DNA of 52,784 nt from Perkinsus olseni (GCA_013115125.1 JABANN010000212.1:1-52784); one strand, 5' to 3'. Counted from the first letter of the stretch, positions 31,921-48,512 are shown. A program made the numbers and translations. The notes: a model not told the origin generated them from the sequence alone.

Positions 31921-32398
31921 CGCCACCAAATTGTACGTCTTCGAACAGTTTCGCCTCATCAGCTCATACCGTGAACTAACCGAAATCGACCCAGTCTCTT
32001 AAGAGCTCGGTTAGATACAGTCTCCATCAATCATCAGTGTATCAGCTCAGTTGTTGATACACCGTCGGAATAGAACTGACTGCAAGGGGTCTGTTGTACA
32101 ACTTTCTTCACGCGGGCTTTGTCTGCAATCCTGGGTTGACCGCCTCCAGCTAACCTAACACTGCAATGCCCCGTAGAGTGTCGGTTAGCTTCTCTCTCAA
32201 CCTCCTCGCACGGGCCTGAAACATCGATCATTGTTAACTATGTGTCCGGGAATTATTGAACGATGATCTCGCTGTTTGACCGTCCTGGTGATTCTTGAAA
32301 CTAACCGAGATGAGTCTTAGCATTGTGAAGATTGGTTAGGCGCCACTTGAGTTGAGCTGTTAGTATATGAGTGGTCCTACTCATATGAGGGATGTAAC
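31921..32398. repeat. 478-bp hairpin-array unit, copy 1
   Basis: Near-identical, with no indel, to 32627-33104 (period 706 bp). It contains five inverted repeats: 31976-32014 (CTAACCG/CGGTTAG), 32037-32062 (GTGTATCA/TGATACAC), 32148-32190 (AGCTAACC/GGTTAGCT with an inner ACACT/AGTGT), 32301-32340 (CTAACC/GGTTAG) and 32365-32386 (ATATGAGT/ACTCATAT). No convincing protein is encoded. Confidence 0.9.
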
Positions 32399-32626
32399 TG
32401 AGGCCCTCGTCGCATGGCCGACGCGTTCCGGGTTGATTCTAATCGATGTGCCATGCAATGTGTCCCTCAGAAGCTTGCGTTCATGTACAGAACCTGTATC
32501 ACAGACTGTAAGGCACAGTCATCTTGGTCAGGTTGCGTCGCATTCCGAACCACTGACTTGGTTCTCACCGACGATGACCGCGAGTGGGGATCGAATTCCG
32601 GGAGAACCGTCACCGACTCCTCCTAC
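32399..32626. other. spacer between the two hairpin-array copies
   Basis: 228 bp unique to this interval. Nothing recognised. A GGGATCGAATTCC near 32588 is only a weak B-box match. Confidence 0.4.
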
Positions 32627-33104
32627 CGCCACTAAATTGTACGTCTTCGAACAGTTCCGCCTCATCAGCTCATACCGTGAACTAACCGAAATCGACACAG
32701 TCTCTTGAGAGCTCGGTTAGATACAGTCTCCATCAATCATCAGTGTATCAGCTCAGTTGTTGATACACCGTCGGAATAGAACTGACTGCAAGGGGTCTGT
32801 TGTACAACTTTCTTCGGGCGGGCTTTGTCTGCAATCCTGGGTTGACCGCCTCCAGCTAACCTAACACTGCAATGCCCCGTAGAGTGTCGGTTAGCTTCTC
32901 CCTCAACCTCCTCGCACGGGCCTGAAACATCGATCATTGTTAACTATGTGCCCGGGAATTATTGAACGATGATCTCGCTGTTTGACCGTCCTGGTGATTC
33001 TTGAAACTAACCGAGATGAGTCTTAGCATTGTGAAGATTGGTTAGGCGCCACTTGGGTTGAGCTGTTAGTATATGAGTGGTCCTACTCATATGAGGGATG
33101 TAAC
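32627..33104. repeat. 478-bp hairpin-array unit, copy 2
   Basis: Second copy at +706 bp. The five hairpins recur at 32682-32720, 32743-32768, 32854-32896, 33007-33046 and 33071-33092. The few substitutions seen fall mostly outside the stems. Confidence 0.9.
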
Positions 33105-33296
33105 GTTTTGCGTTCTAAAGTGTCAATGGAATTCTCATCGACTTGGGAGTAGCAGATCAGCACATATACCGGAAAAGCAACGATCAACGAGGGGCCCTGT
33201 CCCACCATAGGTGACCCATAACTATGACAGCCACCACGAAGCATGATCATGCTATGCAAACGCAAACGCTAGGTGCGCCGCGCAGAGGCTGGGTAT

Positions 33297-33522
33297 GGTC
33301 TCTGGTTCGATCCCGGCACCGGGCATTTTTCCGTAATATGTGGTCTGCGCAGCCGGCGCGCAGCCGGTCAACTGTAGACTTGTAGGAGTCTATTTGAACT
33401 GCGGGAGGGACCAGAAGACGTTATTGGGATTACGCGGGCCGTAGGCCCGCGTTCCCCTTCAAAAACAATCTTTTTTTACCGAGTGCCTCCACCGGGACCA
33501 GAGAGTGCCTCCACTGGGACCC
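33297..33522 (+). repeat. tRNA-3'-end-headed repeat, right copy
   Basis: 226 bp, inverse partner of 30457-30670. It starts with the same T-arm/acceptor-like head followed by GGCATTTTT, then a body with the hairpin ACGCGGGCC-GTA-GGCCCGCGT at 33432-33452 and the two 22-nt direct repeats at its end. The sequence 5' of the head differs between copies, so the homology begins exactly in the tRNA-like 3' half. Confidence 0.8.
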
Positions 33523-33617
33523 ACGGCCGCCTTTTTTGAGGTGTAAAATCATTATTTTTACTACTGTGCTAGAGTTGAAGACCGTGTGGTTGGGTAGTTG
33601 ACTTTTTGTGTATCGGA

Positions 33618-35689
33618 ATGAGTAATACCAATACGACAGGAGAGGACCCCAACAGGCCTGGTAAGGGTGGGGGTGGGTGGTAGTGGTAATGATTGACTAT
33701 TGGCAGGCAATGGGGAGCATCCGGAGAACCCTCTGTTGGTCTACAACGTTAACAGGCCCGGCGCGGTCCGTGGGAGGCCTAGTGGAGCTCCACCTGAGGG
33801 TCATCCTGCCCCTCCACCGCCGCCTCCGCAGGGATCAGCGGCCACCGGGAATGTCTTCCATTTTGGGCAGCCTCAACAGCCACAGCAACAACAGCCGCCG
33901 TTCAACGGACCGACACAGCAGCAGACCCCCGATGTGGCTTCTCAGGTAGTAGCGATTGGGAGTATCTTGAAGGTCACTATGGTAAGACAGATCCGAGATC
34001 GGCTTCGGGCAGCGTTCGGGTTCGACCATCACCACACCACAGGGCAGGGCCATCACGACGACTGGCACTGGACGGGCTGGGACTGCGGACGGTCTACTAA
34101 GACTGCCATCTGGTCCACTGTGGGCTTGCTGATCCTCTTCGTCATCTTCTGGGTCTTCTTCACCGCAACTTTGGAGGTAATAGTACTTACCTCTACCCAC
34201 CCTGTATGATTCATCAGCGCCTCGCCATCTAGGTTAATGAGGTTGGCATTCTGCGTAACATGATAACAGGGTCGGTACCCGAGGAGGGGGGTGTCTATCG
34301 AGGAGGGCGCCATGTGGTAGGGCATCCTGCTGTCTTTCGCTCTGCTCAGCAGTCTCTGGGCAGGTATGGCCCTTCCAAACCTTTGTTAAGTTCCCAGCTA
34401 CCTACACGACTATCGATTTCACTGGACCATTGGCGGTCAATACGAGTAAGGCGGGCTCTGCTGATCGTTGGGGACGCTGTCGTGTCAGGGACGGGTGCGG
34501 ACAAGTCGGATCCGGACAGTGGTGGACAGCCTATCACCATCTCCTGTTCGCTACAGTAGGGCAAGTGGGACTCGCTGGGAAGGGCATCCGCGAAAATCTG
34601 ATGCGAAAACTGTATAGTTTTCTCCACGAATTTTTCTGTCCTCGCGTACCTCCTGAGCTGTGGCTTGGGCAGCGGCGGTCACCGGCAGACCTTTCGATTT
34701 TGTAGGTTCCAATTCGATCTGGAATATCTTCACGACGTCTATGTGTCCCTCGGTGGCCTCGAGCCTGCCATGATACGATACCGTCTGTTGGCTCGGAATG
34801 CCGTATCTAATACGGCCCAGAGGTAGTATTGGGGAGTCCTGGTGAAAAGGGAGGTGTGGGATTTCAGGTTCGTGCCACAGGACTTCTGGCAGGATCGTAA
34901 GAAGATATCTGATACAATGGAGGGTGTTCTGAACAGGACCTTCATTAGTCAAGGAGGGGGCAGCAAAATCCGTTTCTTCCAGGTAGGCGGAGGTCCCGGG
35001 TTCGATTCCCGGGCCAGGCGTTTTGCTGCTGAGACTAAACTCAGATCCTCCGTACAGACTTCGTGCCGAGCTATGAGGATACTATCACCCGGATCCAGGT
35101 AGGCCACGCCTCATCGATCTCGGAGTTCCTCGCCAGCTTCCTTTCTTAGGTTGCCGAGCAGCAGAAGGTTATTAATGAGTATGCGCAGGAGGTGGCTGTT
35201 GTCAGCCAGAGTATCGAGGTCCTGCTGGCTCAGAATCAGGTAGTTGGGAGTTGGGGAAGGTGTGGTATTCAACGCGATACTCCTCTTGGCGAGGGGGATC
35301 GCGTCTTGAGGAGGGCAAGACAAATGGTTTTGGATGAATATCGGAGGGGCCGGTATCGGTCTCGCATCAGGCCCGCATCGCAAATATCACAGCCACTGGT
35401 GAGGCTAAGGCGAGAGTCATCATTGCAGAGGCCGCGCAGGAGGCCTTCAGGATGAAGCAGGCCACCAAGGCAGCAGCGTAATGGCTTCGGGAGGATATTC
35501 TTTATAGTGCGCAAGGCGTATCTTGCTAGGTATCAGCATCTATCGGATCAACTGCAGTTAGAGTCGACGGAGTTCTCGAAGTATCTTGAGTTGAAGAGTG
35601 CAACTGGCACGAGACGTGGTGGCTCTGTGGTGATGGGTCTGGGCTCATCTCCAGTGCAGCATCAACCGTCCCCTCATGACGAGCTGTGA
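33618..35689 (+). CDS. SPFH/band-7 membrane protein 1
   Basis: Eleven exons (33618-33660, 33707-34176, 34233-34316, 34364-34445, 34489-34555, 34706-34822, 34868-34982, 35045-35098, 35150-35239, 35371-35472, 35516-35689) sum to 1398 nt, 465 residues. An N-terminal Pro/Gln-rich cytosolic stretch precedes one membrane helix (STVGLLILFVIFWVFF), then the SPFH domain: VNEVGILRN, ATYTTIDFTG, the AQRF..QDFW..RK helix, DFVPSYEDTITRIQVAEQQK and a long Ala/Glu-rich coiled coil (ANITATGEAKARVIIAEAAQEA). SPFH proteins oligomerise into membrane cages or microdomains. The tenth intron (35473-35515) must be GC-AG to keep the frame. The intron at 34983-35044 is tRNA-derived. The gene ends 147 bp before a second SPFH gene. 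Confidence 0.85.
34983..35044 (+). other. intron made of a tRNA 3' half plus T-run
   Basis: A 62-nt GT-AG intron. After GTAGGCGG it has AGGTC, a perfect T-arm CCGGG-TTCGATT-CCCGG, an acceptor-like GCCAGGC, discriminator G and TTTT, then 20 nt to the acceptor AG. The 5' half of a tRNA is absent. A 9-bp inverted repeat (GCAGCAAAA in the upstream exon, TTTTGCTGC in the intron) brackets it. Confidence 0.8.
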
Positions 35690-35836
35690 AGCCCCTTGTC
35701 TGGCCCACCATCGGGTATCACCATTTGTTCAATTATCGTTCAAGTTTCTCTTATCCAACCGAAGCTTGTTGTTGCCGCAGTGGTCCCTCTCCTTTTTACG
35801 CAAGCCTTGGGCAGTTGATTATCATTCCACCTTGAA

Positions 35837-37587
35837 ATGAATAATATTCAGAAGTTAGTATTGTGGTCGCCCTTAGTGATAGTGGCTATAGTGGTACGTG
35901 AAGGACGCCGCTCCGGGCTGCTGATGTTCTTCCGCCCTCTCAGCTGCTGGCTTTGTCCTTCTCAAGAGTGCCAGCAACGGAGATTGGTGTTAAGTATGAT
36001 AATCTGTTCAAGCATGTAGCATCGAAGCCTTATGCAGAGTCAGGGCTGTACACAATTGGACCATTTGCCTATTTTGTAAGCGAAAGGTCCCCGGTTCGAT
36101 CCCCGGCAGCGGCATGTTTTGCAGGTATATTACCCGAAGACTGTGAGGACAATTGAGTTCTCCACATCAGACTATGATGTACTTCACGCCAGAACTAGCG
36201 ATGGCCTACCGCTTGTTCTTGGAGTGGCTTTCCAGTAATACGGCGGGAAAGACGTGGCAAGATTATGAAAATCTGTGGACGTGAAAATAATATAGAAATC
36301 TATGTGAATGGAAATAATGTAGAATTTCCACAGATGAAAGCATGGATAAACTACGGATAAGATATATATTCTTTTAATAGTAAACTATGTCGCACCGCCC
36401 TTCCGCACTACATAGTGGACAGTTGAATTTCCCGACGCTTCGCCGAGGGCGGGTCGTGACGGTATAGACTTTTCGTTGCTGCTGTCAAAGGTACCAGCTA
36501 ATCCCAGACGAGGCTGTGGACCTGTATATGGAGTTGGGCGAGGATTTCGAGAAGACCTTCAAGCTGGTGGCGAATCACCTGGCCACAGAGTAGGCCCTGG
36601 CATCACTGCCGGTCCGCTCGGAAGGTCCTCTATTGTAGGTATGCTACTCAGTTTAGTGCCTATCAATTTTTCAACAGTAAAGAGATGATTGCTAGAGGGA
36701 TGATGGCGTATCTTGATAACCGCTTCAGGGTGAGTATGTCGTTCTACCCGCTGCTTTATGACCGTTGAGGGTGGAAAGTGTAATGATGATGTTTTCAGGA
36801 GAACTTCCACGCCTCTATCCAAGGCCTTCAGATTAATGAAGATCAGTTGCCCGATGAGTTCTACAACTCTGTCCTCACGGCCGCTAATACTAAACAGAAT
36901 ATTACTCGTAATTATGGGGGCGTTTGAGATGTCTTTTACCTCGGCCGGAAAAGGAAAAGTTTTTTTACCGATTTTTTGGTACTTCCCAGGGAAGTTGCGT
37001 AGGGTCCTACTAACCATCATTTCGAGCGGAGTTCACTCAAACTGATAGCACTCGCACTCTTAGTGTGGTACTGAGAAGTTTTCGTATAGCAGGGCAATCG
37101 TTTTCTCAACTGCAGTAAAAGGATGTCTCCATCATAGGTAACGTCAACTTGCGTGATGCTGCCAAGGTTGGTATGGCCACCGATCGTATAGTCGCAGCAG
37201 CCCAGGCCAATGCCACCGTATCGAGGGCGCAGGGACAGGCTATGAAGACGGTAATAGAGACAGTCCTTGAGAGGCGTCAGGTGGTGTCTTTCAGCTACAA
37301 GAAGGGCAAGCTGCGGCCGCTGTCCTCCAGCAGTACATCTCTGCCGAAGCCAAAGCCTTCACGGAGGTCAAGTCATCACTGGCGCTCAACAACACGGAAT
37401 TACTGCAGTACATTTGGTAAGGGGAGAGGTGGTAGGCCTAGGGGAGGGGCGAGTGTCATCGTGTAGGTACGATGCCTTGCAAGGGGGTGGAGTCCAGCCC
37501 AATGATGATCTCGTGGGCCAAGTACTGGTTGGGGTCGATCCTAGTGTCTATCTCAATGGTGGCAGCACTGCACCTAGGTCGTCATAA
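35837..37587 (+). CDS. SPFH/band-7 membrane protein 2
   Basis: Nine exons (35837-35893, 35944-36075, 36125-36234, 36491-36589, 36639-36729, 36799-36907, 37138-37250, 37295-37416, 37467-37587) sum to 954 nt, 317 residues. The N-terminal helix (LVLWSPLVIVAIVLLALSF) leads into an SPFH domain: RVPATEIGVKYDN, GLYTIGPF, YYPKTVRTIEFS and QYQLIPDEAVDLYMELG. The C-terminal coiled coil is NVNLRDAAKVGMATDRIVAAA and AVLQQYISAEAKAF. It is shorter than SPFH1 and lacks the Pro/Gln-rich head. The introns are mostly 44-69 nt, but two are long (36235-36490 and 36908-37137). The intron at 36076-36124 is tRNA-derived. Tandem placement with SPFH1 suggests two subunits of one assembly. Confidence 0.85.
36076..36124 (+). 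other. 49-nt intron made of a tRNA 3' half plus T-run
   Basis: GTAAGCGA, then AAGGTC, CCCGG-TTCGATC-CCCGG (4/5 pairs), CAGCGGC, A, TG, TTTT, GCAG. It aligns along its length with the intron at 34983 (same offset from the 5' splice site, T-run and GC after it), yet interrupts a different codon context of a different gene. The start resembles the 3' side of a tRNA-Thr(TGT) anticodon loop (TTTGTAA). Confidence 0.8.
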
Positions 37588-37715
37588 TGTTACTACTATT
37601 ACTACCACCATTCAACTGATGCTGATTTTGTTTTCCCTCTGGCGAGGCTTTGCGTTTAGTATCTTCCTGCGGGGCGATGTGTCGCGTGGTACACAGGCCC
37701 GTTTGAGCCTTCGGA

Positions 37716-44075
<6,360 letters not shown>

Positions 44076-44286
44076 TGATAGTAATTAGCTTGCCCACTTA
44101 CGTACATGCCGTTTCATTCTGTATCATCATCACCATCCTATCACTGTACGAGTATCTTGTTATTCTTATCCGACTAGGGTCAACCTCCCGTTCCAATTAC
44201 CACTGCATTATAGCACCCACAGTAGCAGTGGCAGCAGCCGTTGGCGTTGTAGTGGATCTACAGGGGGCAGCAGGTGCTTGCTTTTC

Positions 44287-44516
44287 ATGACGGTACCATC
44301 AGCAGCAGCAATGACAGCGCCCGAGACACATTTCTACGGTGAAGAGGAGGGCGACCCTACCAAGCGCTTGAACGCGGTGAGCTCAGGCCACGGGCTTGAG
44401 TGGGGCTGGTGGTCTACACCCTATCGTAGGTATTGGACGGCCATGAGTACGAGTCACAGAGCGAGGCTCCTAGCGAAGCGGAGGTCCCACTGGAGGTGCT
44501 TCCTCAAAGGCTCGGG
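44287..44516 (+). CDS. hypothetical short gene, partial model
   Basis: Two exons, 44287-44376 and 44430-44516, joined by a 53-nt GT-AG intron. They encode a small acidic polypeptide (ETHFYGEEEGDPTKRLNA, then VLDGHEYESQSEAPSEAEV). A strong GTAAG donor follows at 44517, but the next exon is not clear; an acceptor at about 44630 would extend it. No known motif. It could be an independent microprotein or chance exons. Confidence 0.35.
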
Positions 44517-44710
44517 GTAAGATTGTTAAGAACTACCATTGCGGTCGCCGGTACCGCCCTTGGATTAACTATTGGGGATGGTATGATGAGACTGGAATTC
44601 TATTTCCTAGCTGACGCGTCCTCCTTCCAGATGAGTCAGGCTGAGCACTGTAGATGGTGCACTCAATCTGAGCGTCTCGTGCTGGTAGCGATGTGCTCTG
44701 CGATTCACGA

Positions 44711-44733
44711 CTATTATAGGGACCCTATAATAG
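44711..44733. promoter_or_regulatory. 23-nt perfect palindrome upstream of the DUF2009 gene
   Basis: CTATTATAGGG-A-CCCTATAATAG, with 11-bp arms around one base, 124 bp before the next start codon. It is symmetrical and TATA-like on both strands. It could be a dimeric factor site or part of a core promoter. No direct evidence. Confidence 0.4.
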
Positions 44734-44856
44734 GGTTCTTGACGATAGGGAGAGCTGTCGCAGTCTTTAGATTGGGATCAAACTCGTTCGAATTGGCCAA
44801 AGAACGATGCACGCAGTGTTACTGTGAAGCGCGGCTCGTGTGCTTGTGACTCTTGG

Positions 44857-47831
44857 ATGGCGCGAAGAACACTTGCGGCTCCCCAAGGTTTGTTTGGTCA
44901 GGCACTCGATGAGGCAGAGCTCAGGCAGCTTCTACTCAAATTACCTCGGAGGAAGGAGATAACAGCAGCCTGCCAGTCCAGGTGCTTCCGGGTCTCTCCT
45001 ACTTGAAAGATCCCTCCTGACTTGTGATACCCTTCAGAATCGACGTTAACTCGGAGGCTATGTCGACCGAGGCCGAGTGTGTCGACGACCAGTACCGAGA
45101 TCGAGTCCTGCAGAAGGCGGAGGCTGATTGGGATCTTGGTGAGCCAACTGGTGGGCAGGACTGTTGAGTGGGGACTCGAGACGACGCGCAGGAATTTGCG
45201 TTGAACTATCGCCAAGGGCCGATTCTGTGGATGCATGGGTTCAACTTAAGATACCAACGCCCTAGCATACCTCGCTATACATCGGACGGTGGTGCCGACA
45301 GCTCGTGCCGGATTAGATCTGCTTCGCTCCGCCTCATCGAGCCACCTTCTACCGTCAGCTCCCCAACACACCGCCCAAGGCTCCTATGCTGAACTCAGTC
45401 GATACGTACCCGTCAGGTAAGCCCCTCTTCTCGGCATCATCATCCTTTCGATCTGCTCCGATAAGATTCAAATTCGGCTGGCTGCCTTGCTGCAGTTCTC
45501 TCCTATGGCCCGTGTCTCTCAGGCTTTCGCACGACGACCGTAAATTGTTGAACCTCCTCGAAAGGGCCCTCAACGTCAGCGAGTATACGGACAGAGTGGA
45601 CGTCTACACCCTTCGACAAGAGAAGGACAATCTCATCATTGACCAGCTGGATGAGGTAGGCCGGGCCGTGTTCAGGAGCGCTTCTGGGCCACCGAACCCT
45701 CAGGCGTGCTCTATCCTTTCGGGAATGTCCGTGGCATCTCACCAGCGACCACCGGCTGACTTCGACCATTGGTATCAAAGAGTCTTCGAGGTAGGGACTA
45801 AGCACAGCGGGCGGCCTGTCCTCCTCGACTATGGTCTTTAGGTTGGGAGGCGGTATAAGATGCTGAATCCTGAGAGATTCCGCGACAACGACGGGAAGCT
45901 GATGTAGGGCCAGTGAAGAACTGTTGAAGAGTATACTGCTTGGGTGTAGGTATATGCTGATGGACGCCAACAAGGTCCGAGACAGATTGCAGTTCGAGCT
46001 CATCAAACCAATCAAAACGGTTCGATCGGAATACGGGTAGGTCACGCGTATCTTTCATGGGCCAACCTGAGATATGTGAAACTCTGGGTGTTCTACACAC
46101 AGCGCTCCCCGCGAGTGTGGCTGAGTAGTCGGCGTCGGTGAGCTCTATTGTGAATCACTCCGTTCAGTGCTCTCGGGCAACCCCTGGAAGACCTCCTCCT
46201 GGACTCTCGACTACCACTAGCCGTCCACCCAGCGCATAACAAGGAGGAAGCTGAAGTTAGAACAGCGGCACGAGACGACATAGCGGCCAGGCACGGGGTA
46301 GGGCAGATACTACAGCGCTGTCTTCCTCCTGTCCGAAGGCAACTCCATGAACCGTCAATAGTCGAGCCGGCGTCCTCCATTTTTTCCCGAGAATAAACTT
46401 CATCTTGCTGTATTTTTGTTGTTACACATCTGTGATTGCCGTTCGCATTCACTATACCTGAATGTTTCTTTCCGCAAAGTGTCGTGGTCTTTTTATTTTG
46501 ATACGCGCCTTCGGATCAGGACAAGCTGAAGCCTGAAGACTTGAATGGCATCCTGGATTCCCTCGAGGAGTTTGAGGAGTTTCGGGAGCACTGCTCTCAG
46601 CCAGCCACCCGAATGAAGGAGTATCTTCAACATTACTTCTCTCCTATTGATGAGACTTGCGGAGCCGGTACGTCTATTGGATCACAGTAAGGTGCAGTTC
46701 GTTTGTCTTTCAGATGGTATACAATCTCGTCATTGCTCGCTGCGATTGCGCTACGGTGAGGGCGGAGCGAGGCTCTCCCACGATCATCGGCGGCAGTACC
46801 AGTACGTGCTGCAGAGCCTTACCTTATGGGATGAGGTCAGTCGGGAGCGTTCGTCATCTCTAACTGCTTCACAAGGCCCGTGTGTGCGAGTTTTGAGTCC
46901 ACCGCCGACAACACGGCTTAGTTAGACTAGCACCGGATGTTGGTCTCAGAGCGAGGCCATCGTCGGCCAGGGAATTTCCTTCCCGGCAGAATCACAGGGC
47001 TCGTGGTCAGGTACTGAAGAATCTAATTCAACTCTGGCATATGGTCGAGAATGACACGATCGTCAAACCCGCCGGTGGGTATCGCCTCGCAGACACTGGC
47101 CAAGGCCTCAATCGGTACGTGTTGCCTCTTCTCTTTGCTGCTTTCATTCCGCTGTTCAGGATACAGCAAGCCCCCTCGGTGTACCGTGCGATGAACCAGA
47201 TACTACATAGTGTTCAGCAGAAGTTGGGCGGGTGGACCGGCTCGAGTGTCGTCCACATGGGCGACCACAACGTCCCCAATGTACGAGTTTCCCTACCGGT
47301 CAGGCGTTGGTCAACTCTCTGCTATTCGTCAGGCGCTGATCTTCCTCGATAAATATTGTCAAATTCCCAGAATACTGTCCCCTGTGTGCCACTGTCTCGA
47401 TCGTTTAGAAGCGGAGTATCAAGCAAGGCCGAGCATCAGAAAGTGAGGACCGAGATCGCCCTTACTTCGAGATTTTACCGTTTTCGCATCAGTTACGTCG
47501 ATACTACCTTCGGTGGAGTTGATGAAGCAAAGCGAATAATTCTACAGGTAAATAGAGTACGGGATTCGTTCATACTGTGGAATTATTCAACCCCGATTTT
47601 CAGGACTTCTTCAAGCACGGTTTCGACGGCAGCGGTGCTGATAACTTCTTCGACGCTGGAAGCTGCATCGATGGGAGGTGGGTATGCCTGTCCGCGTCTG
47701 TTGTTCTCATGGCTGATCTTGTCAGGTTGACGTCAGCGTGGAACTGGTGCAGTCAAATCGAGAAAAAAGTTTACTTTCCCTTGTTCCTGCTCACCGGATT
47801 CACGGGCTTCGACGGCGAGGAGGGATGGTGA
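44857..47831 (+). CDS. DUF2009-family protein
   Basis: The protein starts at ATG 44857 (MARRTLAAPQGLFG). Exons give DVNSEAMSTEAECVDD, RLSHDDRKLLNLLERALNVSEYTDRVDVY, RRYKMLNPERFRDNDGKLMYMLMD, FELIKPIKTV, GARLSHDHRRQYQYVLQSL, GYRLADTGQGLNR, SSVVHMGDHNVPN, IFLDKYCQIPRILSPV and DFFKHGFDGSGADNFFDAG, then the end SAWNWCSQIEKK and LLTGFTGFDGEEGW. This order matches the eukaryotic DUF2009 family, including the invariant TGQGLNR, GDHNVPNA-like and DGSGADNFFDAGSCIDG blocks. The family is conserved in plants and protists, is soluble, and has no settled function. Introns are short except one of about 117 nt near 45140-45256. Exons around 46100-46500 are only partly resolved. Confidence 0.8.
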
Positions 47832-48439
47832 TGTTTTCATTCGTACATATACTGCTCCACAATATCATTGTTGTGTTATAAGTCAACCGGAGATAACCGA
47901 TCTGTTCTATCTAGCCAACTGAACGAAGCTCAAAACAATTGACAACTCTCTCGCTGAACTGTCTCATGGCTCGACTAAACTCCAGCACTGCACTTCAGCA
48001 GAACGCATCTTGTCCGCCCCGCGCCACTTATAGGACTGGGGGCTCCATCATGGCACTGCCATTGCAAGTGATAGTTGATGCTAGTCTGTTGCGGACTCGG
48101 TAATGCACAGGACGTCAAAGAATAGGAAGTGACACCGAGTAGAAGGTTGAGACCGGGCCTCTGCCTTCGCACGCTGTTGTGAGTCTTTTCGACACCCTTT
48201 AAGGAGTGGGGCGTCGCGTCTGTGCAAGCTGAGTCTCCCCGATTTTGGTCTGACAGAATTCTCACGAATGAGAGAGAGACCACGGATTCCGAATTCTCGC
48301 GAATTCCGCGAATTCTTCGCGGGCCGCTGATGCCAATCTTCAGCCGCCAAGCTCGGGGTCCTGATGTATTTGTGAGACTTCTAGCTGCAACCCTTCTACG
48401 CCGGGTAGAACTGACATATTCTAGAACAAACTTATCATC
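47832..48439. other. intergenic, nothing coding recognised
   Basis: No exon was recognised. GAATTC occurs three times within about 30 bp near 48290-48316, in a GC-rich palindromic context (TCGCGAATTCCGCGAATTC). Confidence 0.4.
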
Positions 48440-48512
48440 GCCCTGCTGGCCCAATGGATAAGGCGCCACCCTCCTAAGGTGGAGATTCCGGGTTCGATCC
48501 CCGGGTAGGGTA
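48440..48512 (+). tRNA. tRNA-Arg (CCT)
   Basis: 73 nt. The acceptor GCCCTGC pairs with GTAGGGT (two G-T pairs) plus discriminator A. The anticodon arm CCACC-CTCCTAA-GGTGG has CCT at 48473-48475. The D-arm has CCCAATGGATAAGG. The T-arm is CCGGG-TTCGATC-CCCGG. No intron. Confidence 0.95.

Noticed and set aside
32577-32610. GGGATCGAATTCC between the hairpin-array copies as a tRNA-like end
   Set aside because: The B-box match is weak and neither T-stem nor acceptor strand can be formed.
31921-33104. CRISPR-like array
   Set aside because: Only two long copies with no short repeat-spacer pattern; the genome is eukaryotic.
36076-36124. A permuted tRNA gene (3' half before 5' half)
   Set aside because: No 5' half follows either this or the 34983 element within a plausible distance; the sequence continues into coding exons.
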